A stretch of DNA of 64,000 nt, from the NCBI GenBank assembly GCA_034665305.1, contig JAXDFZ010000016.1, positions 186,001 through 250,000 on the forward strand, written 5' to 3'. A model generated the notes under the pieces. The model searched no databases and had not been told where the DNA came from. It worked only from the letters and a program-made list of their open reading frames with translations. The position numbers and the translations under genes are program-made. This document shows positions 46,217 through 54,158 of the stretch, one piece after another; the first letter of the stretch is position 1, and each line of letters starts with the position of its first letter. The DNA is from DASXRU01 sp034665305. GTDB lineage: Bacteria > Acidobacteriota > Blastocatellia > Pyrinomonadales > Pyrinomonadaceae.

Positions 46217-46567
46217 TGGGGAGTCGGAATTCTGGGGGCGGGTCAGCAGCCCCGACAATGGAAATCCTGCGTAGCCCGCGCGGCGGTGCGTTCCTATCTC
46301 GCGCAGCGCATGCCGGGGCTGGCAGACGCGCCTGTGACTGAGACGCGCGTCTGTCAATATGAAAACACTTCGAACGGCGATTTCCTGATCGACCGTCACC
46401 CGGAATGCGAAAACTTGTGGCTGGTCGGGGGCGGTTCGGGCCATGGATTCAAACATGGTCCAGCGGTAGGCGAGCATGTCACGGCGTTGATCGCGGGCAG
46501 CGGTAAAGTTGAGCCAAGGTTTACGTTGGCCACGAAGGAGACGGTGCAGCAGCGAAAGGTTTATTAG
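46217..46567 (+). pseudogene. C-terminal remnant of a sarcosine-oxidase-type (DAO) flavoprotein
   Basis: Reading from the stop of flavoprotein 2, the frame encodes about 115 residues. YLAQRMPGLADAPVTETRVC, YENTSNGDFLIDRHPE and LVGGGSGHGFKHGPAVGEHV are the substrate/FAD-closing C-terminus of monomeric sarcosine oxidase/N-methyl amino acid oxidases (normally about 380 residues). The N-terminal Rossmann fold is missing and there is no RBS or signal of an independent start, so this is a deletion remnant. It supports a past or present sarcosine-type pathway here. Confidence 0.8.
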
Positions 46568-46574
46568 AAAAACG

Positions 46575-46713
46575 TTTCGAGTTTCGGTTTCGAGTTTCGA
46601 GTTCGGATTTTTCTGGTACCTGTTTCAGGTTTCAGATCGGGTAAACAGCTTGATTCTGTTAGAGTCCGTGGCTAAAGGCTGATCGAACCCGAAACTCGAA
46701 ACTCGAAACTTGG
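46575..46713. repeat. CGAGTTTCG/CGAAACTCG inverted repeat
   Basis: gtttcgagtttcggtttcga near 46574-46600 is mirrored by cgaaactcgaaactcgaaac near 46690-46709. Simple palindromic filler upstream of a small membrane protein gene. Confidence 0.6.
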
Positions 46714-46719
46714 TACACC

Positions 46720-47010
46720 ATGCACCACCTCAAAGCGCGCCTCTTTGCCGTCCTACTAATAATCGTTTCCGCTGGTCTGATCTATTACAACTGGCAGAAG
46801 CTTTGGCAGCAGCACGAGTACTCGATGAAGCTCGCCGCCTTCGCGCCTCTTTGTCTAATCGGAGGTTTGTATCTGCTTTTGTTTCCCGCAATGGCCGGAA
46901 AGCCCAACACGACGAAGGAAAAAGTGATCGCGCTGTTGATATTTGTAATCGGGCTGGCCGCAGGATTGCTTAACTGGTACCTAATGGACCCGGGATTCTT
47001 CGGGAGATAA
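46720..47010 (+). CDS. Small three-helix membrane protein
   Basis: 96 residues. Hydrophobic segments LFAVLLIIVSAGLIYYNW, AAFAPLCLIGGLYLLLFPAM and VIALLIFVIGLAAGLLNWYL are separated by short polar loops. Family not recognised; it is compact and looks intact. Start ATG 46720 at the end of the CGAAACTCG repeat; no clear RBS. Confidence 0.55.
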   Translation: MHHLKARLFAVLLIIVSAGLIYYNWQKLWQQHEYSMKLAAFAPLCLIGGLYLLLFPAMAGKPNTTKEKVIALLIFVIGLAAGLLNWYLMDPGFFGR

Positions 47011-47354
47011 GCAGCCCGCCGCCTGAGTCGCGTGGATCGCGTCTTTTCTTCCTCCTCACCATAACTTCTTCGCCCCGTCCGGTAATAAGTAATAAGACCC
47101 AAACGAACGAATGTTGAGTTGCAGCTGCAACCGGCCAAATTTGCTGCGATGGCCGAGGTCTGTTCCAGCAAAGCAAAAACATGTCGAATGACCTGACGGA
47201 TTGCAGTGACCTGAACTGGTTACTCCGACTATGGCCCACGCCGGGCGTAAGAAACCAACTGAATTCCCGAATAGCGCAGTTATTCCATTCGCACCGTAAG
47301 TCTCCTATCAACTTTGCGTCTCCCCGTATCTCACCTGCAACCACGGAGGTCCCC
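47011..47354. other. 344-base intergenic region, no gene seen
   Basis: No convincing ORF, repeat or promoter. The last bases carry CGGAGGT, the ribosome binding site for the next gene. Confidence 0.4.
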
Positions 47355-47624
47355 ATGAAAAGATGCAAAGCCTGTGACGAAGAGTTCGAAGATAAGTTTA
47401 GTTTCTGTCCGGTAGACGCGACGCCGCTAAACAGCCTGGCTGCGGCGGTCGCGCCTGTTCAGTTGACGGGAATGCCTGCCGGCCGCGACTTTCGTGTGAC
47501 CATCATTGACGGGACCGCTTTGCCGGAGCGACTAGCCAAAGAACTACGCTTCGTGGTCCAACAACTGAAGCCAGCTTCGTTTTCATCCAGCTACAAAAGA
47601 TGGACATCCGGTGAATGTATTTAA
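47355..47624 (+). pseudogene. Zinc-ribbon protein, probably truncated
   Basis: 89 residues with a strong CGGAGGT ribosome binding site. MKRCKACDEEFEDKFSFCPVDATPLNSL is a zinc-ribbon head (CxxC...FCPxD). The next segment FRVTIIDGTALPERLAKELRFVVQQLK is a linker that in relatives, as I recall them, continues into a membrane segment and a long C-terminal part. Here it stops after a short unrelated tail. A separate in-frame-shifted ORF follows (47611-47793). Truncation by rearrangement or frameshift is likely. Confidence 0.5.
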
Positions 47625-47793
47625 GAGTTCCGTAGACGAGGATGAAAAGTCGCACGGCGCGAAGTACTTCATTCCCATCCGTGATGCCGAGGCCAGATCG
47701 ATGGACCCGGGCGTAGATTATTGGAGCGTTGAGGGGAAAGTCATTATTAAAGGCAAGACGAATCGAAAAGACACCCTGCGAAGCAGCCGATAG
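47611..47793 (+). CDS. Short ORF of unknown function (possible fragment)
   Basis: 60 residues overlapping the end of the zinc-ribbon ORF by 14 bases in another frame. It contains GAKYFIPIRDAEARSMDPGVDYWSVEGKVIIK, which reads like genuine protein sequence. It runs into the start of a repeat (NRKDTLRSSR is repeat encoded). It may be the displaced 3' part of a broken gene. Confidence 0.3.
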   Translation: MNVFKSSVDEDEKSHGAKYFIPIRDAEARSMDPGVDYWSVEGKVIIKGKTNRKDTLRSSR

Positions 47794-48120
47794 CATAAAG
47801 CCGGGGATGAATGAGGTCAGTACCACCTGCGATAGCGGGTGGGATTTGAAAACAAATACGGGCGCGATCGCAAGCCTGCGAAGCAGGCGACAGCATAAAG
47901 CCTGGGGTGAGCGCAACGAACCCCAGGATCAAGCACCGAAAGAAACGCCAAAGCCCGCGAAGCGGGGGGCGGCTCTTCACAGCAATTCGATGAAACGAAC
48001 TGCATCTTCTTCCAAGCTGCCGGCCGCTTCGCGGACTCCTTGATCTTTTTAATCGCTCCCTTCCTGGGGTTCGCTGCGCTTCACCCCAGGCTTTACGCTG
48101 CCGGCCGCTCCGCGGACTTG
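47773..48120. repeat. Composite repeat: GTCAGTACCACCTGCGATAG and AAAGCCTGGGGTGAGCGCAA units, copy 1
   Basis: Direct unit gtcagtaccacctgcgatag (47817-47836), then gcgaagcaggcgacagcata (47878-47897) with its inverted mate ttcaccccaggctttacgct (48080-48099). Related copies are at 49443-49680 and 51888-51985. Confidence 0.75.
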
Positions 48121-48221
48121 AAGGCAATCCAACAACGCTGAAGCGTTCGCTAACCGCAGCCCAGCGTATTCAGAAAACCCGACACGGCATTCCCCTTTCC
48201 AGGCTGCGTTTCCGCGCATCG

Positions 48222-48452
48222 TGCTGCGCAAGAACAAACCCGCCACGCGCTGATGCACAACCGCGCCGCGCAAGTACAAAACCTCCGCGCGCGCGTGTAA
48301 ACCTTCCGTGCGCAGGCGCCAATCCTCCGTGCGCGAGTGCGCAACCCCCGTGCGCGCGTGTAAACCCTCCGTGCGCGAGTGCACAATCCCCGTGCTCGGG
48401 TGTGCGCCCACCGTGCGCGAGTGGCAAACTCGCGTGCGCGCCTGTCAACCCT
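48222..48452. repeat. 21-bp tandem repeat array (CCGTGCGCGAGTGCRCAAYCC)
   Basis: Eight contiguous 21-base units from 48285 to 48452, with about three degenerate units before them from 48222. Each has a GC-alternating half (ccgtgcgcg) and an A-containing half (agtgcacaatcc, gtgtaaaccct). The period equals two DNA helical turns, so all units face the same side. The array ends about 95 bases before a strong promoter. Translation on the minus strand gives heptapeptides but without start signals. Confidence 0.8.
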
Positions 48453-48547
48453 CCGAATCTATTGGCAAAACTTGCCGCGCGACTGCACACCCATCAGGTG
48501 TTTAGGCCCAGATCTGCAAATATACTCAATAAAACCGCTGTTTTTGG

Positions 48548-48575
48548 TTGACACCAACAAAACCGATGCTAGAAT
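48548..48575 (+). promoter_or_regulatory. Strong sigma-70 promoter
   Basis: Perfect TTGACA (48548-48553), 16-base spacer, TAGAAT (48570-48575). It is 117 bases upstream of the ATG at 48692, whose RBS is GAGGAGGT, and just downstream of the 21-bp array. Confidence 0.75.
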
Positions 48576-48691
48576 CCGCTCGTTACAAATCCCAGCTCAG
48601 TAACTTCTCAATTTGCTGAGCGATCACTTCTCAGTACTCGCCCGCTGAGTTGTGAAAACCCTCCACTTCCTATTCTCAGAGGAGGTTCCAC

Positions 48692-49387
48692 ATGAACGAT
48701 AATGAAACTCGCAGGCACCAGATGTTTATTCGCGTTCGGGATTTCGGGACCGCGCACACGGACGATTTTGCGGCAGCCAGTCTCGGCAAAACGCTCTTCA
48801 ACAACCTCAACACGATTATTACCGAACTCGATGGGCACGCCGCCGCTCAATCATCCAGCGCCGGCTCTCAGCACCAGGGCACCACTACCCGCGGGCAGGC
48901 GCGAGCTCAACTGCGGGACGCGATGGAAGCCATTGCTCGCACGGCGCGCGCGATGTCGAGTGATCTCCCGGGCATCGCCGACAAGTTTCTCGTGCCGCAT
49001 AACAACAACGATTCGGAATTGCTAACTACCGCGCGCGCATTCGCCGGGGATGCCGCGCCGCACTCCGCGCAGTTCATTGCTCACGAACTGCCTGCGGATT
49101 TTCTTGCCGAGCTAAACACCGACATCTCCGCTTTGGAAGCTGCCATGAGCGACCAATCCGGCGGCAATGTCGGTCACGTATCCGCGCGCGCCGCCATCGA
49201 TGAAACTATCAACCGCGGCAACGAAACTGTGCACAAGTTGGATGCGATTGTGAGGAACAAGTACGCTAACAATTCAGCAGTCCTGGCAGCATGGACCAGC
49301 GCCAGCCACACCGAACGCGCCCCGCGCCGCCACACCGGCCCGGTGGCCACTACGCCGCCACCAAACCCGGTGCCACCACAACACTAA
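48692..49387 (+). CDS. Unknown helical protein
   Basis: 231 residues, strong RBS and promoter. Mostly alpha-helical with segments TARAMSSDLPGIADKFLVPH and NDSELLTTARAFAGDAAPHSAQFI, and a His/Pro-rich tail (PRRHTGPVATTPPPNPVPPQH). No signal peptide, membrane segment or cysteine. I do not recognise a named domain; similar hypothetical proteins seem common in this phylum. The promoter strength suggests abundant expression. Confidence 0.7.
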   Translation: MNDNETRRHQMFIRVRDFGTAHTDDFAAASLGKTLFNNLNTIITELDGHAAAQSSSAGSQHQGTTTRGQARAQLRDAMEAIARTARAMSSDLPGIADKFLVPHNNNDSELLTTARAFAGDAAPHSAQFIAHELPADFLAELNTDISALEAAMSDQSGGNVGHVSARAAIDETINRGNETVHKLDAIVRNKYANNSAVLAAWTSASHTERAPRRHTGPVATTPPPNPVPPQH

Positions 49388-49425
49388 ACGTAGGGCAGGC
49401 ATTCCTGCCTGTCCCCTCTTAACGG
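49388..49425. repeat. GGCAGGCATTCCTGCCTGTCC hairpin
   Basis: gggcaggcattcctgcctgtccc forms a short stem right after the stop codon. The same words occur at 15261-15282 and 62273-62371, where one or two copies flank genes. Confidence 0.6.
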
Positions 49426-49442
49426 GTCCGCGAAGCGACCGG

Positions 49443-49680
49443 TAGCAAACAAAGTCAGTACCACCTGCGATAGCGGGTGGGATCTTAATTAAAACAAATG
49501 AGGGCGCGAAAGAAAGCTTGTCTCGATCGACCCCACCCGCTATCGCAGGTGGTACTGACAAGAGCGCTGTCGGCCGGCTTCGCGGACTCCTTAATCCTGT
49601 TACTGGCCCGGTTGCTGGGGTTCGCTGCGCTTCACCCCAGGCTTTACGCTGCCGGCCGCTGCGCGGACTCGAACCGGCGA
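49443..49680. repeat. Composite repeat GTCAGTACCACCTGCGATAG, copy 2
   Basis: gtcagtaccacctgcgatag (49454-49473) is mirrored by ctatcgcaggtggtactgac (49540-49559). It is followed by ggcttcgcggactcctta and gggttcgctgcgcttcaccc. Here the first unit occurs as a full inverted pair. Confidence 0.75.
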
Positions 49681-49902
49681 GCCGCGTTTACGATTTACGA
49701 TTCAGCATTAGCGATTTCATGAGCCCAAGCTCATGAAAAGGAGGGCGCGTTTCGTCAGCACCGCGAAGACGGCAAGCGGTCCAAGTGGCATAGCCGCTAT
49801 GCCTAGCACCTCGCCGCCGCAACGCGCCCACCATTTACCATTTGCGAGCGAAAGAATCGTCACAACCGGCGCCTGGGAGTCTTAAGAATATCGCTGTTGC
49901 TA

Positions 49903-49929
49903 TTGACTTCCGTTGCACCCGGTTATAAC
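49903..49929 (+). promoter_or_regulatory. Probable promoter of the polytopic membrane protein gene
   Basis: TTGACT (49903-49908), 15-base spacer, TATAAC (49924-49929), about 107 bases before the ATG at 50036. Both hexamers match five of six consensus bases; the spacer is short. Confidence 0.5.
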
Positions 49930-50035
49930 TTCCGCCGCCTCGGGTTTTGTACGTGTGTGCTGACAGGTTCTTGCCCTGGTGCAGCGACTTGAAAGCATCC
50001 TCAGTTTTTTGGTCTTACTCACAAAGGACCTCACA

Positions 50036-51328
50036 ATGATGGATCTCATCGCTCCCCTGTCCCGGAGACAAATTCTCTTGCAGTCCCTCCTGGTACTCGC
50101 CTGTGGTTTGCTCGCGTGCGTTTTCTCGCTCAACGGCCTTATACGACATGTTGCCAAAGACTGGACGGGCTCGAGCGGTAACGCGTTGCGCAATATTGCC
50201 CGCCTTCCTGACGCCGTTTACTACATTATTCCCGGGGGCAAGTATTTCGCATTGGAACTGCTTTTCCGTTGGGTTTTGCTATCGCTTGCCGGATACGTAT
50301 GTTTGCTGGCCCTCAACTCAATCCGCCATCAGACGATAAATATCTTCGCGTCGGGGATGGGTGGGTTGCTGCTGGGCCTGTTTGCGCTTACGTGGATGTC
50401 ACTGCTAGTCGTTCTCGTATTGCTAATCCTGTTCGTGATCGCCTGGATATACGCTGCCCTGCAGTGGTTAATTGCCGGCATCCTTGCTTTCCTTCTGTGG
50501 ACGCCTGTCTTGGTGGTGCTCATTGGGCTAATAACCATTGGCGTTGCCATCGCGTTGATGCGGCTATTCAAAGATATCTCGTGGGGACAAATCTTCGTCT
50601 GGATTAAAGAACTCTTAGAAGGGTTATCGGTGAAACTGTTCGTTTCGCTGGCGGGCCTGCTGGGCGTATTCGCTTTTACATGGCTCGTGCTCATACCACT
50701 CTGGCGGTATTACATTACTCCTATCCTCAAAGCGATTCAGGCCTGGTTGATCGAGTATGTAGTTCCCATTATCACCCTCGTGTTTTCTGTGTTGGGCACG
50801 GCGGTGGTGGTACTGGTTGGGGTGGCCGCGCTTTTAATGATTCTGATCCTGCTCGGGCTCCAGCTCCTCGATCAACTATCGGCAGCCCGCTTCTGCGGCA
50901 GAGATATGCGAAACTCCTTTTCCGCCGGCTTCGCTGTTGGGGCCGCGCTCGGGCTGGCGCTACTTGTCTGCTCCGTGAATCCGGAATATCACGCGTTGAT
51001 TAATAGTGCGTGGGGTCACACATCTCCCGTGTTAATCGACTCCGACATAATCGCCACTACCTATGCGCTTATGCCCGCCAGGGCAGAGGCGCTACTTCAA
51101 GGGTTATTGAATAAGTCTTCACCGCCGATATTCGATTTGGCGCTTCTGGTGGCAACGTTGTTTCTGGCCAACTGCAGTCTGCTGATGGGTTTGCTTTCCG
51201 GAGTAACCGTTGAGCCTCTACGGGAGCTCTTTAGTCTGCAGCGGATGCCGCCGCTCTTCAAAGCTCTCTTTTTCGTCGTCTTTGGTCTCGGAATCATGGT
51301 GCTGGGGTCCGCCACTCAGGACGATTAA
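50036..51328 (+). CDS. Polytopic membrane protein of unknown function
   Basis: About 430 residues with roughly ten membrane segments, including SLLVLACGLLACVFSL, FRWVLLSLAGYVCLLAL, VVLVLLILFVIAWIYAAL, LIAGILAFLLWTPVLVVLIGL, LAGLLGVFAFTWLVLIPL, TAVVVLVGVAALLMILILL and LFFVVFGLGIMVLGSA. A polar loop of about 50 residues precedes the last two. Family not recognised. Start ATG 50036 with AAAGGA upstream (ATG 50039 also possible). The SPOR-domain gene follows after 5 bases, indicating translation in one operon. Confidence 0.7.
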   Translation: MMDLIAPLSRRQILLQSLLVLACGLLACVFSLNGLIRHVAKDWTGSSGNALRNIARLPDAVYYIIPGGKYFALELLFRWVLLSLAGYVCLLALNSIRHQTINIFASGMGGLLLGLFALTWMSLLVVLVLLILFVIAWIYAALQWLIAGILAFLLWTPVLVVLIGLITIGVAIALMRLFKDISWGQIFVWIKELLEGLSVKLFVSLAGLLGVFAFTWLVLIPLWRYYITPILKAIQAWLIEYVVPIITLVFSVLGTAVVVLVGVAALLMILILLGLQLLDQLSAARFCGRDMRNSFSAGFAVGAALGLALLVCSVNPEYHALINSAWGHTSPVLIDSDIIATTYALMPARAEALLQGLLNKSSPPIFDLALLVATLFLANCSLLMGLLSGVTVEPLRELFSLQRMPPLFKALFFVVFGLGIMVLGSATQDD

Positions 51329-51333
51329 AAACT

Positions 51334-51816
51334 ATGAATACTGAAACCAATAGAAGCGGCGAGGCCAATCCCTGGGCTGGCAAGAATGGTCGTTACCATG
51401 TCATCGCCGCAGTTGTGTTGCTCTCCTACGTCGCGTTCGCTGCGTATGACACCACGGGCTTTTACGGCGGCTACATGAATCGTTGCCGCGAACAGCCCGA
51501 GAGCGCCGAGTGCAAACCCCTCAATCCAGCTCCCAAAGTGCGGCGCCTCGATCCGGCTCTGACGCTGGATTACGGACGAGGAAAACTGGCGATCGAAGTC
51601 GGCTCCAATATGGGGGAGGCGGAGGCGAACAATCTTGTCGCCCGGCTTCAAGCCTCGGGTATCCCATCACGCGTTGTGAAAATTTTGCGGCGTAAGCAGG
51701 CTTTGTATCAGGTGCAGATCGGACGCTTCCTTACGCAAAAGAACGCGAACGAGGTTGGCGCGCAATTACAAGCGGAAGGGTTCATTTCCCGCTTCAGCGT
51801 GGTGGCCTATAAATAA
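51334..51816 (+). CDS. Membrane-anchored SPOR-domain protein
   Basis: 160 residues. One N-terminal membrane segment (YHVIAAVVLLSYVAFAAY) is followed by a linker with two cysteines (NRCREQPESAECKP). A SPOR domain at about 85-158 reads LAIEVGSNMGEAEANNLVARLQASGIPS, YQVQIGRFLTQKNANEVGAQLQAEG. SPOR domains bind denuded septal peptidoglycan. Its coupling to the polytopic protein suggests that protein works at the septum or cell wall. Confidence 0.78.
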   Translation: MNTETNRSGEANPWAGKNGRYHVIAAVVLLSYVAFAAYDTTGFYGGYMNRCREQPESAECKPLNPAPKVRRLDPALTLDYGRGKLAIEVGSNMGEAEANNLVARLQASGIPSRVVKILRRKQALYQVQIGRFLTQKNANEVGAQLQAEGFISRFSVVAYK

Positions 51817-51887
51817 ATCCCTCGCGTGAGGCTCGGTTCGCCCGTGAGGGCCAGCGAGACGCGCCCACTATTTGCCAGTCACGAAAG

Positions 51888-51985
51888 AAGTCAGTACTAC
51901 CTGCGATAGCTGGTGGGTCGAATCGAGACAAGCCGGCGCAGCAGGCGACCGCATAAAGCCTGAGGTGAAGCGCAGCGCCCCCCGG
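51888..51985. repeat. Composite repeat GTCAGTACYACCTGCGATAG, copy 3
   Basis: gtcagtactacctgcgatag (51890-51909), then ggcgcagcaggcgaccgcat and aaagcctgaggtgaagcgca (51955-51974). It ends about 25 bases before the SnoaL-like pseudogene. Confidence 0.7.
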
Positions 51986-52009
51986 ATCACCCCACCCTAG
52001 AGAATAATC

Positions 52010-52375
52010 ATGTGAGAAGAAAACAAGAAAATCGTCCGCCGTTGGCTTTTGGAAATGTGGAGCATCCAGGGAGACGCCGGCCTCGCCTTCGCCGACGAGA
52101 TCATCGCGCCCCACTATAGAGTTCACGACCCCGGCACGCCGGACGCGCGGGAGGACCCGCGGGCGAAAAACAAACAGTGAAGACGTATCGAACCATCTTC
52201 CGGCGACCAGGTGTGACCAGCGCAGCCCATTCACCATTTACGATTCACCCTTTACCAGCAAAGCATCAGCATAGTCCGCATCACCGACGGCCAGATCGTA
52301 GAGCACTGGCTCAACTGGGACGCCCTAGGCCTGTTCCACGCCCTCGGCCTCAGCCTCTCGAAGAAAGATGGTTGA
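52010..52375 (+). pseudogene. SnoaL-like polyketide cyclase / ester cyclase pseudogene
   Basis: One frame from ATG 52010 reads M-stop-EENKKIVRRWLLEMWS, then GDAGLAFADEIIAPHYRVHD PGTPD up to a stop at 52178. It continues after unrelated bases as SIVRITDGQIVEHWLNWDAL-GLFHALGL to a stop at 52373. These are the N- and C-terminal blocks of the SnoaL-like ester-cyclase family. The middle of about 60 residues is replaced by repeat-like sequence. Codon 2 is TGA where an Arg CGA is plausible. At least three inactivating changes are present. Confidence 0.75.
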
Positions 52376-52527
52376 TCTCCCAAGTCGCACCGGATGAGGG
52401 CGCGTTTCGTCAGCGTTCTTTGCGCGTATTTACATCTTTGCCTCAGGAGCGTTCATGACTCTCGATCGCTAACTCTGAAATCGCGAATTACCTTGCAATC
52501 ACTACCAATCCTTCAAAGGAGGACACG

Positions 52528-53349
52528 ATGCCTGAATTTGAACCCGACGAGGAATCAATTTCAAGAGCCAACTTACTCTCGTCTCAACTCATGGATGATT
52601 TACGCACAGTTTCAGAAGAGGGCCCGCGAGCGGGGGTGCGCCGTAAGATATTGTTAGAAGATAGATACTTAGATCGATCGGAAGGCGAGCCTATTGCCGA
52701 CGTTGTAGAACACCTCGCTCAAATGGCGATGGAGTTTGCGGTTCTCCGCCGATGGGAAGGTCAAGTCCTATGCATTCAGCCTGATGGAGGTGCGCCCATT
52801 CCTATCTCGCTCCATGAGACCCTAGGTGACCCCACATCCCAGCGTTGGTATGAGGACTGGTTGAGGCCCTCTCGTTTCTCGTTTCGGAGGTCTTGGCGAG
52901 ACGTCGTGAGGCAGGCAAAGGATAAGGATATCCAAGTGCGGTCCGTTGGTCTCGCCAAAGCGCAGCAAGGGGCTCAGCTTCATCTGGCCGCGTTTCTTTC
53001 CTATCGCTTCTCCGGACTAAAGATGTGGGCAGAAAGCATGGGGGACATGGGGACTTCGTGGTTTGGCGGAATGCAAAAGGGTACGGCGAGTCAACCTACA
53101 GGGGTCGGGCCGGGAGGCACTCTTCAGGTACAAGTGTCCTGCCGGACGCTTGGGCTGCGGTTACACGTCTCGCCTGCCTTCTTCATTAGTTGGACAGTGT
53201 TCGGGCACCCCACGGGCCCCGTCTCAAGCCATCTCTTGCCGGGGCGCTATATATTCGCCGGGGATGGTCCCATGCTACCCAAACGCAAGCGCGATCCGGG
53301 AATCTTCTCAATTCCACCGACCTTCAATCCTGCATTGACGAGGTTTTGA
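52528..53349 (+). CDS. Unknown protein A of a coupled pair
   Basis: 273 residues with a near-perfect AAAGGAGG ribosome binding site. The acidic N-terminus (MPEFEPDEESISRANLL) leads into an alpha-rich first half. The second half is beta-rich with GPGGTLQVQVSCRTLGLRLHV, SWTVFGHPTGPVSSHLLPGRYIFAGDGPMLP. No signal peptide or long membrane helix. Not recognised. Its stop and the ATG of the next gene are separated by one base, so the two are translationally coupled. Confidence 0.7.
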   Translation: MPEFEPDEESISRANLLSSQLMDDLRTVSEEGPRAGVRRKILLEDRYLDRSEGEPIADVVEHLAQMAMEFAVLRRWEGQVLCIQPDGGAPIPISLHETLGDPTSQRWYEDWLRPSRFSFRRSWRDVVRQAKDKDIQVRSVGLAKAQQGAQLHLAAFLSYRFSGLKMWAESMGDMGTSWFGGMQKGTASQPTGVGPGGTLQVQVSCRTLGLRLHVSPAFFISWTVFGHPTGPVSSHLLPGRYIFAGDGPMLPKRKRDPGIFSIPPTFNPALTRF

Positions 53350-53350
53350 T

Positions 53351-53977
53351 ATGAATCTTCCAGCTTCAGATTACGGTCCATTTGCTCCAGCGGTGGGTTA
53401 TGCGGGAGCGATCATGGCTAGCGGCTGTGCAATCTTTGTTCTGTGGGGAGGAAGAATGCGAAAATGGCGGCCGCCCGATGAGGATTTGCCTGGCGGCGCG
53501 CAAGCACTCGTGTTGCTTCTATGCGGTGTGGGCATGGTTTTCCTCTGGTACTTCGCCACGCCCTCCTCGATCAGATGGATCTTCGTCGCGACCGCGCTAT
53601 TTGCGGTAGTAAGTCTCCTTTCTTTCCTGCGATATAGTGGCTTGCTTGGCGCTTATCGATACGTCAAGCAAGTAGCCACATCTGGTTCCTCGACGAAGGG
53701 TGTGCCTATCCTTGGGGGCCGAAAACTCCTTCCTGAAGCTGAATCGAAACGGCAAAAACTGGGCATTGATGTCCAAACTCTTCTGGAAGGAGCGCAATAT
53801 AATTCGGACCTTCTATGGAGTCGAGAATCGCAGCAATCGGTCAAGCAAAGCGTCTTAATATTCTTTATCATGACCCTCACGTTTGGGACTTGGGCATTAA
53901 CGGGCGCATCGTTTGCCGTTCAAGTCCTTCTTACCAAGACGTCCGCTGCGAACGCAGCTTCGGAATCTCCAAAGTAG
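53351..53977 (+). CDS. Unknown four-helix membrane protein B of a coupled pair
   Basis: 208 residues. Membrane segments: VGYAGAIMASGCAIFVLW, ALVLLLCGVGMVFLWYFA, WIFVATALFAVVSLLSFL and VLIFFIMTLTFGTWALTGASFAV. A cytoplasmic loop of about 75 residues (KQVATSGSSTKGVPILGGRKL onward) lies between the third and fourth. No family recognised. The arrangement, an unknown soluble protein coupled to a membrane protein and followed by an HNH nuclease, recalls defence or conflict modules, but this is inference. Confidence 0.65.
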   Translation: MNLPASDYGPFAPAVGYAGAIMASGCAIFVLWGGRMRKWRPPDEDLPGGAQALVLLLCGVGMVFLWYFATPSSIRWIFVATALFAVVSLLSFLRYSGLLGAYRYVKQVATSGSSTKGVPILGGRKLLPEAESKRQKLGIDVQTLLEGAQYNSDLLWSRESQQSVKQSVLIFFIMTLTFGTWALTGASFAVQVLLTKTSAANAASESPK

Positions 53978-54158
53978 AGTGATAGTCCAAAGACCGAGGG
54001 CCAAGTTCGCTCGGCCTCTAACTGTTATTGGAGAAGATTCATTCTCCGACGATTCTCTCTTGTCGTATTTCGAAATCAAACGACGAGGTATAATGAGCCC
54101 CCAGAAACTCAGGATGTACTCAGTGCCAAGTTGGCCTTTACGGCTTGGAAGGTTAAAT

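Noticed and set aside
48285..48452. Short regular repeats considered as a CRISPR array
   Set aside because: Units are contiguous with no spacers and there are no cas genes.
48049..48490. Two minus-strand ORFs with heptapeptide repeats
   Set aside because: The 7-residue period is simply the 21-bp DNA array translated; several frames are open equally and none has a start signal.
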